DNA of 38,841 bases from a gamma proteobacterium symbiont of Ctena orbiculata (GTDB lineage: Bacteria; Pseudomonadota; Gammaproteobacteria; Chromatiales; Chromatiaceae): positions 1 through 38,841 of the forward strand of contig QBVD01000010.1 of the NCBI GenBank assembly GCA_003058525.1, written 5' to 3'. Made by a program: the position numbers and the translations under genes. Positions 7,726-14,832 of this stretch are shown here, piece after piece (position 1 is the stretch's first letter; every line of letters starts with the position of its first letter). The notes under the pieces were generated by a model. That model did no database searches. It saw nothing but the letters and a program-made list of their open reading frames with translations, and was not told the DNA's origin.

Positions 7726-9069
7726 TCAGTGTATATTCTCTAAAAGATATCGTTTACTCAGATTCATTCCCAAATACACCCTCAATGCACTTTGCACCAT
7801 TTCACGTGTATATTTGCAATGAAGTTCGTTGACTAACCTGGTTTCTCCACTGTGGGTGTAGCTTGGGTGGTAGCAAGTTCCTCCGCACATAGTAGAGGCC
7901 CAGCATGTTTTACATTGACCAACTCTTGAAGAGACATTGTGTTCTTGCAAAAACTTGTCCCTGATTTCCGGATTGACTCCATGATTGATATCGCCGAGCC
8001 TGTATTCGTCGACATTATTGAATCTATGGCATAAATAATAATCACCCGTTGTGGCCAGACTAAAACTGCTATGTCCCGCCGTACACGGAAAGCGCATTGG
8101 CCTGTTTTCTGGTGTAAATCCGAGGTGGATTTTTTTCAGATACTTTAAATAATCTCCGAACCTGACTAGTACATCATCATTCATATTTTTAATTATATAG
8201 GCTTCCATCTCGCCTATCCTTCGCCTGAGGATATCCATTTTTTCTTTCAATTTTGTGGTGTCAGTCTCTTCGTCTGCGACGATGGCGAGGTGGACATCCC
8301 AAAATCCCGCACTTTTCAGTTGTTCATACATCTCAACCAGATCGACATCTACGTCACATAAGGTTACCCTTGCCTTTATTTTTTTAAATTCGGCTAACTT
8401 GCGAACATTCTTGACAATTGTATCGTATGATCCTCGTCCGGAATTTTTATAGGGTCTCATCGCATCATGGACATCCTGTGATCCATCTATACTGATTACG
8501 ATACTGATGTCGTATTGCAGTATTAAATCGAGTATCTTATCACTCAGGATCGTACCATTAGTCGTGAGTGAAAATGAAAATTTCGTCTTACCTTCTGCCT
8601 CGATCTTTTTCAGAGAGCCTATAGCTTCAGTCAAAAAAGAGATATTGAGTAATGGTTCACCGCCAAAGAAGAGAATATTGATACGCTTACTTGTATCAAA
8701 TTCAGTGAGTAAGTTATCGACAGCTGACTTGAACGTATCGATAGACATCTTCTCATCGTTCATTGCATTGTTTTTCGTCACATAACAATATGAACAATCC
8801 AGATTACACCGATTTGATGTAAATACAGTTATATTCTGCAGCGCCGTCTCTCTCGCAGGCAAGATCCGCAACGATTTGTTATAATCACCATCACCAAAAA
8901 GGCACATTCTGATTTCATCGTCCAATTCATCGGGTGCTTGCAACCTTTCACTCAACTGGTCGTCCACTTCCACAATTAAACCAGTATTACCAGAAAAGAT
9001 ATACCTATGTCCATGACTCTCGAGTTCCAATAATTTACTGTTATCTTGTTCCATTGCATTACCATCCAT
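7726..9069 (-). CDS. Radical SAM/SPASM peptide maturase with N-terminal recognition-like domain
   Basis: Protein of 447 aa. Residues about 15-75 form an N-terminal domain that resembles the peptide-recognition region of SCIFF/PapB/QhpD-type maturases. The radical SAM cysteines are C88, C92 and C95 in CNLDCSYC, and GGEP is at 136-139. The SPASM domain carries C329, C347, then C386, C389, C395, C399 and C418 (CX2CX5CX3C with flanking ligands), enough for two auxiliary 4Fe-4S clusters. Relatives make Cys-to-carbon thioether or other crosslinks in peptides (known). The acidic, Cys-rich precursor in this operon is the expected substrate (inference). A second ATG at 9054 is an alternative start; neither start has a strong ribosome site. 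It is cytoplasmic. Confidence 0.88.
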   Translation of the reverse strand: MDGNAMEQDNSKLLELESHGHRYIFSGNTGLIVEVDDQLSERLQAPDELDDEIRMCLFGDGDYNKSLRILPARETALQNITVFTSNRCNLDCSYCYVTKNNAMNDEKMSIDTFKSAVDNLLTEFDTSKRINILFFGGEPLLNISFLTEAIGSLKKIEAEGKTKFSFSLTTNGTILSDKILDLILQYDISIVISIDGSQDVHDAMRPYKNSGRGSYDTIVKNVRKLAEFKKIKARVTLCDVDVDLVEMYEQLKSAGFWDVHLAIVADEETDTTKLKEKMDILRRRIGEMEAYIIKNMNDDVLVRFGDYLKYLKKIHLGFTPENRPMRFPCTAGHSSFSLATTGDYYLCHRFNNVDEYRLGDINHGVNPEIRDKFLQEHNVSSRVGQCKTCWASTMCGGTCYHPSYTHSGETRLVNELHCKYTREMVQSALRVYLGMNLSKRYLLENIH

Positions 9070-9108
9070 TACGTCTATACCAAGTCTTCTGCGTCAATGT
9101 AGAACAAC

Positions 9109-9164
9109 CGATAACGCGGGCTTATCGATACTGTGCGGATACTTCTTCATCACTGCTAGCAGTG
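9109..9164 (-). repeat. Two inverted repeats between the SPASM genes
   Basis: In the 140-base gap between the two SPASM genes there is a perfect 14-base palindrome CACTGCTAGCAGTG at 9151-9164. A 6-bp stem CGATAA/TTATCG with a 7-base loop lies at 9109-9127. Neither is followed by a T-run in the direction of transcription, so they are better read as RNA-processing or stability structures than as terminators. Confidence 0.35.
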
Positions 9165-9209
9165 TGGTGCATCTCCTTCCATCTATCATTGATGCGATAT
9201 CATTCTCTA

Positions 9210-10454
9210 TCAGTTAATTCCCTGCTGATTTATTGATAATGTTGCTTTTTCAGATTTGATTTGACGCGTGTTGTTATCTATTGACTGATTACCCATACCT
9301 CTATGCATAAGATAGCTTTGTAGTGCTGGATTAGGTAATTTCAGGATGTTTTCTTCACAAAGTCCATGTTCTCTATCTATACCCGTTTCGTACATGGCGA
9401 TTTCGATATGATTGAATATTTTCTTATACTGATCACAAAAGAAAGGGCCGATTATCCCTTCTGTCGAATAGTCTGCAGGACAGCCACCATGACACACCTT
9501 GTAGTATTTGCAAAATAGGCAGTGCTCCATGCGCTGCTCTTCTTTGACTGACCATTTCATTCTTGTTTTATTGCTTCTATCGATCAGCGCATCCAAGGAG
9601 TCGTCCAGAATGTTACCCAAGCTTACTAGAGGAAATGAGTCACAGAATGACGACTCGCCATCCGGGGCAATCGAAATCATATTTTGATTTAAAACGCAGT
9701 TATTCTGAAATGTGCAGAGTACGCTTTTCTCCGTCAGTAGCGCAATGATCACACTGCAAAAGAATCTTATTTCGAATCGACTGTCGGCATCGTAAAACCA
9801 ATCATCGAATACACGATTGAATAATATACTCAGACTATCTTTTTTCGCTGTGGGAAACGAATCCTTTCTTGGAACAAGCAAGTCGAGAAAGTGTACATTT
9901 GTTAACGATTTATAAAAGGGATACAATTCATGGGATTGTGCCGCATAATTCAGATTAGCAACGGATAACAGTGCTATTTCAATGTTATTTTCCGCTAAGA
10001 GCTCAATGCCCCTCATCACATCTTCATAGGAACCGTGTGCATTCTTTTTGTATACGCGAGACGAATCATGGATATATTTCGGTCCATCGAGCGAAACGCC
10101 CAACCCCACATTGACACCCAACCTTACAATGGCTCTGTAATCAGCAATAAACTCTTCATCGAACAGTGTTCCATTTGTTTGAATGGAGTTGCGAACATCT
10201 CTATCATGCAAGTAGCGTTGCTGCAGCTTGAAGATATTGTCCAGATAGTGTGACTTGCGCAACAGAGGTTCGCCGCCGTGAATCGAGAAATGGATTGACT
10301 CAGCATCCGAATTCGCCACATTCCGCATAATGCTTTCAACCGTCTCTATCCTCATGTTAGAGGGGCGGTTTTTCATCTCACTTGCATAATAACAATAGTG
10401 GCAGTCGAGATTACAGCCATTCGTAACATTCAATACGATTTCAATCCTTTTCAT
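9210..10454 (-). CDS. Radical SAM/SPASM peptide maturase, cyclophane/anSME-like
   Basis: Protein of 414 aa. The radical SAM motif is nearly N-terminal (C14, C18, C21 in CNLDCHYC), so unlike its neighbour it has no leader-binding domain in front. HGGEP is at 59-63 and SLDGPKYIHDSSRV at 121-134. The SPASM domain has C253, C271, C312, C315, C321, C325 and C340 (CX2CX5CX3CX14C). A tail of about 60 residues follows. This layout is shared with sulfatase maturases and with the GrrM/XyeB/FxsB-type enzymes that join aromatic residues to a residue two positions on (known). It is the first gene after the precursor. The precursor has three tryptophans, two of them in W-X-N or W-X-K settings, which makes cyclophane formation a reasonable inference. 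Confidence 0.87.
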   Translation of the reverse strand: MKRIEIVLNVTNGCNLDCHYCYYASEMKNRPSNMRIETVESIMRNVANSDAESIHFSIHGGEPLLRKSHYLDNIFKLQQRYLHDRDVRNSIQTNGTLFDEEFIADYRAIVRLGVNVGLGVSLDGPKYIHDSSRVYKKNAHGSYEDVMRGIELLAENNIEIALLSVANLNYAAQSHELYPFYKSLTNVHFLDLLVPRKDSFPTAKKDSLSILFNRVFDDWFYDADSRFEIRFFCSVIIALLTEKSVLCTFQNNCVLNQNMISIAPDGESSFCDSFPLVSLGNILDDSLDALIDRSNKTRMKWSVKEEQRMEHCLFCKYYKVCHGGCPADYSTEGIIGPFFCDQYKKIFNHIEIAMYETGIDREHGLCEENILKLPNPALQSYLMHRGMGNQSIDNNTRQIKSEKATLSINQQGIN

Positions 10455-10654
10455 CTGTTTGTTTCTTCCCTGAGGCGACTACTCGATTCCAGCCATCAGT
10501 ACTGATCGAGCTGATTACCGCATTGATTACGGTAAGCTTTAATAAATATTGTAGAGCATTTTGGTTAATTCTACTGCGGCAGGATATGCAATCCTATTTA
10601 GAGACACTTACATAGAGTGCATACCCCGCCACGTCGACTCAGCCTAGTGCATTG
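10455..10654 (-). promoter_or_regulatory. Spacer between precursor and first maturase, with inverted repeats
   Basis: This 200-base spacer holds no gene I can support. It contains a perfect 12-base palindrome ATCAGTACTGAT at 10495-10506, a stem TTACCG/CGGTAA (10515-10520 with 10530-10535), and weaker stems at 10551-10574 (GTAGA/TCTAC) and 10581-10595 (AGGAT/ATCCT). None is followed by a clear U-run in the minus direction. In RiPP operons such a spacer often lowers expression of the enzymes relative to the precursor, and that is the likely purpose here (inference). Confidence 0.35.
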
Positions 10655-10837
10655 TCAGCAAGTCGATTTCTTCCAGCCGACAACCCATTCATTCGGACAG
10701 ATATCGTTGACCCAATCGCTACCGGTATCACAGGAACAACCACCGTCGCAGGCTAGAATATCCTCCCTGTTATCACCGCTACTCATTTCTGTCAGATAGT
10801 TTTCCAATGCCTTTTTGTTGATTACTTTGATTTCCAT
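10655..10837 (-). CDS. RiPP precursor peptide (Cys/Trp-rich core)
   Basis: Peptide of 60 aa, first gene of the minus-strand operon. GGAG lies 8 bases before the ATG. Residues 1-28 are a helix-prone charged leader. The C-terminal part is compositionally distinct, with cysteines at 30, 34, 36, 47 and 60, tryptophans at 42, 51 and 55, and acidic residues at 31, 37, 41, 45 and 50. A Gly-Gly pair at 32-33, with Asp-Ile at -8/-7, resembles a double-glycine leader end. Cleavage there would give a 27-residue core with four Cys and three Trp. Two W-X-N/K triplets occur (WVN at 42-44, WKK at 55-57). There is no signal peptide or lipobox. I know no described precursor family with this core; the call rests on composition and on its place before three radical SAM genes. 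Confidence 0.8.
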   Translation of the reverse strand: MEIKVINKKALENYLTEMSSGDNREDILACDGGCSCDTGSDWVNDICPNEWVVGWKKSTC

Positions 10838-11122
10838 GAGTTTTTCTCCATTATGCAGAATTCCATCTTAATTGATAGCACGAAGACTGTAGCGGATAAT
10901 ATAAATTGCCGCCTCACTTCGCCATACGACTGCATCATACATAATACGTTTATGTCAACTATAACAATTAAACATTCATAATTTTTTAACTGGCCAACAT
11001 CGATTATCAATACGTTCAGTTTTTTTAACACTGTTAAGAATACTATTGATTACCTATATCGTTTTGGAGTCAAAATGCTTACACTAACCTTGCTACACCC
11101 GAGTATTTAACTGCACAACGCG
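10838..11122. promoter_or_regulatory. Divergent promoter region of the peptide cluster
   Basis: AT-rich 285-base region between the precursor (minus) and the hydrolase (plus). For the minus strand there is a -10-like TATATT at 10903-10898, giving a leader of about 50 bases, but without a good -35. A perfect TTGACA lies further up at 10958-10953 without a well-spaced -10. An inverted repeat TTAAC-ACT-GTTAA is at 11025-11037 and could be an operator. No regulator gene is encoded in the cluster. Confidence 0.4.
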
Positions 11123-12178
11123 ATGACATTTGCTCTCAACACATTTTCCTTACACAAGCTTTTGACGATTTGTGCTGTCGTACTTTTTTCCGTCTTGAGC
11201 AGCGCGTGTTCCACCAAAATCGGCTATCTGGTGACCAGCATCGCCAATCCTCTGGCAGTCAAATATATCAAGCTGGACAATAACACAAGTTCCTCCTACT
11301 ACACCTACCAGATTGGCCAAGGCGAACCCGATACCATACTTTTTTTTATTCCAGGCTCAGGCTGCACCAGTTTAAAGTACTATCTGAAGCCATATTTGTC
11401 TCATTTAACAGGCTCTGTTCACGTTTATGCCCTTCAAAAACGAAACCTTGAAAACAATAATATGGGACTTTTTGATTGCGATAAGGCGTTTCTTGACACT
11501 GATCACTTCACCCAGTGGGTTATCGACAACAAGCGTTTTGTCGAGGAGATTTCCCGTACTCTTCACTTTGAGAATAAAACCATTGTCTTGCTTGGCGTAT
11601 CCGAAGGTGGGAATGTCGCAGCTGCTATAGCTGCCAGTACGCCTGTTGTTTCTCACCTTGCCATCCTGGGAAGCGGCGGCATGAAACAAATTGACGAACT
11701 GAAACTTCTTGTCAAGAAATCAGGGGTAAATGCAAATATCGATGATGTCTTCAACACTATTGTCAAAGACCCTACGAATATTGAAAAGACCGTATATGGA
11801 CAAACCTATAAATATTGGAATTCCGTCGCTTATGTTGATCCCATGAAATTCTACGTTACTCTCGATATTCCTATTTTTGTCGGCATAGGCGAAGCAGACA
11901 ATAATGTCCCGATCGAGTCGGCGATTGCCTTGCATGATTATTTCGAAAAACGACAGAAAAGCAATCTCACGCTTTGCATCTATCGACATGCTGACCATGC
12001 TCTAGTCGACCCGAATGGCATCTCTCACCGTTCTCATTTTTTAACCACAATGACACGTTGGGTGAATAAAACAGTCGCTGTTAGAACAAGGACACTCTCT
12101 TATTTCTTACCCGATGGAGAACACACACTTGCGGACCTTCTGGATAACGATGACGAACTCTTTGTAAAATGTCAGTAG
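11123..12178 (+). CDS. Alpha/beta hydrolase with lipoprotein-like signal
   Basis: Protein of 351 aa with a hydrophobic signal (about 11-28) ending in LSSAC, so C29 is a possible lipidation site, although serine at -3 is not the best lipobox residue. The catalytic set of an alpha/beta hydrolase is visible: nucleophile S160 in GVSEGG, D259 in GIGEADN and H292 in RHADHALVDP. An oxyanion-region motif FFIPGSGC lies at 74-81. It should act outside the cytoplasm, in the periplasm or on a membrane. It is divergent from the precursor operon and followed by a peptide exporter gene, so it may trim, de-acylate or inactivate the product (inference). No good ribosome site precedes this ATG, so the start is uncertain. 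Confidence 0.75.
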   Translation: MTFALNTFSLHKLLTICAVVLFSVLSSACSTKIGYLVTSIANPLAVKYIKLDNNTSSSYYTYQIGQGEPDTILFFIPGSGCTSLKYYLKPYLSHLTGSVHVYALQKRNLENNNMGLFDCDKAFLDTDHFTQWVIDNKRFVEEISRTLHFENKTIVLLGVSEGGNVAAAIAASTPVVSHLAILGSGGMKQIDELKLLVKKSGVNANIDDVFNTIVKDPTNIEKTVYGQTYKYWNSVAYVDPMKFYVTLDIPIFVGIGEADNNVPIESAIALHDYFEKRQKSNLTLCIYRHADHALVDPNGISHRSHFLTTMTRWVNKTVAVRTRTLSYFLPDGEHTLADLLDNDDELFVKCQ

Positions 12179-12401
12179 ACGATGCACGATCTCCTTTTAC
12201 ATTCTCGCTCTCGGCCAACGACAGTATGCCTTGATCAAGTATGCGGTACTAAACAAGACTCGCTTATGTTTCTCTATGGCCACACCAATGTACGAAGGCT
12301 CTGTAACACGCCGGTCAGGCGCACTCGTAACAATCACAGGCTATGCTGCCGACAGGTTATCTTACCGCAGCTGCTTTACGATACCGTATTAAGGATGATA
12401 C
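12179..12401 (+). other. Hydrolase-exporter spacer without supported gene
   Basis: This spacer of 223 bases has an open frame (12182-12430) that overlaps the exporter start, lacks a ribosome site and looks random. I see no terminator. AAGGA lies 7 bases before the exporter ATG and is the only clear signal. Confidence 0.4.
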
Positions 12402-14048
12402 ATGAATTTCATTATCGATTTTTTTTCTAGATCCTGGCCACTTATCACAACGACTCTCCTGACAGGCTTAATCAGTGGCATCAGCACCACATTGCTGCTG
12501 GTAACCGTAAACAAAGGCCTCGGCGCCTTGGGAAGTGATGGTGATCGCCTAACACTGTTAGCCCTAAGCTTTACCGCACTCTGCTTGATCGTTCTGGTAT
12601 CAAAAATCATTACTGAGTTGCTGCTCTTAAAAATGGCGCAAAGAGTCACAATGGAACTGCGGCTTGAACTGAGTAGAAAAATCATCACGTCGCCCTTTGA
12701 GACACTAGAAAAACTCGGTACATCGAAAATGTTCGCAAACCTCATCAGCGATATCAGCACACTGACCAGTTTTATCACGAGTGTTCCGTCACTGGGAGTC
12801 AGCGCCATTATCTTGCTATCCTGCTTCATCTATTTAGGCACTCTATCCTGGAAAATGTTGATACTCACTTTCTCCTTCATCTTGATTGGTCTCTCAATCT
12901 ATATCACGTTATCAAACAAAGCGAGAGTGATCGTAAAAGAGACTCGTAATATACATGACCATTTGTACAAGTGCTTTCAGGGTGTCACCCACGGTGTGAA
13001 AGAGCTCCAAATGCACTATCTCCGACGGGATCATTTCCTCAACTCAGATCTGAAAACAGTCGTCAGCCAAATAAATAGCCTGAATCTGAGCAGCGGACTA
13101 TATTTTATACTCGCACGGAACTTTGGCATGATTCTGTTCTTTATTCTTATCGGAGTACTGATATTCGTCGCACCTCAATCCTTCGTGGTTGAATCGGATG
13201 CGTTAAGAGGGTATGTCATCGTCATTCTCTACCTTATCGGACCGCTTCAGGTATTGCTATCCACCTACCCCAGCATTATTCAGGCTAAGATATCTTTACA
13301 CAAAATCACCGATCTGGGCGCCTCTCTGGGAGACACCGTACAGTCAAAGTCCGTTCTTACACCCGGCATCACACAGGTCGATCTATTAAGCTTGCGTGAT
13401 ATAGAAATCGAATATGAGCAGCAAAACGGCGAGGGATTCAAACTGGGTCCTTTGGATATTGATTTGATTCCGGGGGAAATCATTTTCCTCACGGGAGGAA
13501 ACGGCAGCGGCAAAAGCAGTTTCGCAAAAGTATTAGTCGGTCTGTATCAGACTAAAAACGGTAGTATATCGATCAATAATACATCGATAGACGAATCCAA
13601 TATGGACTGGTACCGGCAGCATTTCACCGTTCTTTTCTCAGACTACTACCTTTTCGAGAATATCGGCGGCTTACAAAACCGGATGCCGGATAATAATATC
13701 GAAAGCCTTACACAATCCTATCTAAGGAAGCTAGAACTCGATGAAAAAGTCAAGATCGAAGATGGGAAGTTTTCGACCACCAAGCTATCCATGGGGCAGA
13801 GAAAACGCCTGGCATTGCTAATAGCCTATCTGGAAAATCGACCTATCTATGTTTTCGACGAATGGGCCGCCGACCAGGATCCCGCGTTTAAAAAACTCTT
13901 TTACACTGTTTTACTCGAAGAACTCAAAGTTAAGGGAAAAATCGTGTTTGTCATCAGTCATGATGATCAATACTTCCACGTGGCGGACAGATTACTGAAA
14001 ATGGATTATGGAAAACTGGCGGAACTGTCCAAAGCCAAGGCTGACTAG
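12402..14048 (+). CDS. SyrD/PvdE-type cyclic peptide export ABC transporter
   Basis: Fused membrane-ATPase half transporter of 548 aa, the usual length of the SyrD/PvdE cyclic peptide exporter family. Six membrane segments fall at about 14-36, 52-74, 130-148, 150-172, 238-258 and 268-290. The ATPase has Walker A GGNGSGKSS at 365-373, the degenerate signature LSMGQ at 462-466, and Walker B IYVFDEWAADQDP at 482-494. The DEWAADQDP form is characteristic of this family. The switch histidine is H520. There is no N-terminal C39 peptidase domain, so it cannot remove a double-glycine leader. It probably moves the peptide across the inner membrane. AAGGA precedes the ATG by 7 bases. It lies 223 bases after the hydrolase on the same strand. 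Confidence 0.88.
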   Translation: MNFIIDFFSRSWPLITTTLLTGLISGISTTLLLVTVNKGLGALGSDGDRLTLLALSFTALCLIVLVSKIITELLLLKMAQRVTMELRLELSRKIITSPFETLEKLGTSKMFANLISDISTLTSFITSVPSLGVSAIILLSCFIYLGTLSWKMLILTFSFILIGLSIYITLSNKARVIVKETRNIHDHLYKCFQGVTHGVKELQMHYLRRDHFLNSDLKTVVSQINSLNLSSGLYFILARNFGMILFFILIGVLIFVAPQSFVVESDALRGYVIVILYLIGPLQVLLSTYPSIIQAKISLHKITDLGASLGDTVQSKSVLTPGITQVDLLSLRDIEIEYEQQNGEGFKLGPLDIDLIPGEIIFLTGGNGSGKSSFAKVLVGLYQTKNGSISINNTSIDESNMDWYRQHFTVLFSDYYLFENIGGLQNRMPDNNIESLTQSYLRKLELDEKVKIEDGKFSTTKLSMGQRKRLALLIAYLENRPIYVFDEWAADQDPAFKKLFYTVLLEELKVKGKIVFVISHDDQYFHVADRLLKMDYGKLAELSKAKAD

Positions 14049-14154
14049 ATCACAAACACTTAGTTCGAATACGCCACACCACCCGAGCGTCATTCGCGCA
14101 TCCGACCGATTCAATGGATCCGAAAACCTTCAGCCCTCACTAGTCAGCCACAAC

Positions 14155-14754
14155 TCACACGTCTTTTTCCGAATCTGCCCAATCGATCAGCCGCCTGATC
14201 GGCGCGAAAGACCGCCTGTGGATGGGTGTGATACCCAGGGTTCGCAAACCCTCCAGGTGCCGCTTGGTAGGATAGCCCTTGTGGTGCGCCAGCCCGTAGC
14301 CGGGATAGGTACTGTCCAATTCCACCATCTCCTGATCTCGAGCCACCTTGGCGATGATCGAGGCTGCACTGATCGCCTCGACAAGGGCGTCCCCGCCGAT
14401 CACCGTATCCACCCTGCAGGCCAGTCGCGGGGCATGCTTGCCATCCACCATGGCCAGACCGGGCATGCATGGGAGCCCTTCGACCGCCCTTTTCATGGCC
14501 AACAGGCTTGCCTGCAGGATATTTATCCGATCGATCTCTTCCACTTCAGCCCGTCCCAAACACCAACTGTGGGCCTGTTCCCTGATCAGTTGGGAGAGTT
14601 GTTCCCGGCGTTTTTCACTCAGCTTCTTGGAATCGGCCAGTCCCTCGATGGGTCGCTCCGGATGAAGGATCACCGCAGCTGCGACAACCGGTCCCGCCAG
14701 GGGTCCTCTCCCTACCTCATCAACACCCGCAACCAGGGCAAACGCTTTTGACAT
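14155..14754 (-). CDS. rnhB: Ribonuclease HII
   Basis: Cytoplasmic nuclease of 199 aa that cuts RNA in RNA-DNA hybrids and starts ribonucleotide excision. The DEVGRG motif with catalytic D12 and E13 is N-terminal. A third acidic site follows in VDGK (about D104), and the C-terminal [10 protein letters not shown] block is typical. I use the ATG at 14754; a GTG at 14766 adds four residues. The gene normally sits between lpxB and dnaE. Here an acyl-CoA ligase gene separates it from lpxB, and dnaE is absent downstream, where the peptide island begins. It converges with the exporter gene; the 106 bases between them show no clear terminator. Confidence 0.95.
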   Translation of the reverse strand: MSKAFALVAGVDEVGRGPLAGPVVAAAVILHPERPIEGLADSKKLSEKRREQLSQLIREQAHSWCLGRAEVEEIDRINILQASLLAMKRAVEGLPCMPGLAMVDGKHAPRLACRVDTVIGGDALVEAISAASIIAKVARDQEMVELDSTYPGYGLAHHKGYPTKRHLEGLRTLGITPIHRRSFAPIRRLIDWADSEKDV

Positions 14755-14832
14755 GCTCCAACTCACTGAATATAGAGTTACAAACCAAGGCCCAATTTCA
14801 TTGTGTAGACAGGAATCGATTGGACATTTACT

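Noticed and set aside
9070-9209. Short frames of 16-18 codons between the SPASM genes, considered as a second precursor
   Set aside because: AAGGAG is badly spaced for both ATGs and the products lack Cys, Trp or leader features.
10822-11031. 69-codon minus-strand frame just upstream of the precursor, considered as a second peptide
   Set aside because: No ribosome site, hydrophobic random-looking product, overlaps the precursor start; the region is better explained as promoter DNA.
12182-12430. 82-codon plus-strand frame with several Cys between hydrolase and exporter, considered as another precursor
   Set aside because: No ribosome site, overlaps the exporter start by 29 bases, and Cys pattern unlike the precursor.
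14008-14751. 247-codon plus-strand frame after the exporter gene
   Set aside because: Antisense to rnhB, which has a full family signature; low-complexity Pro/His/Arg-rich product typical of a shadow frame.
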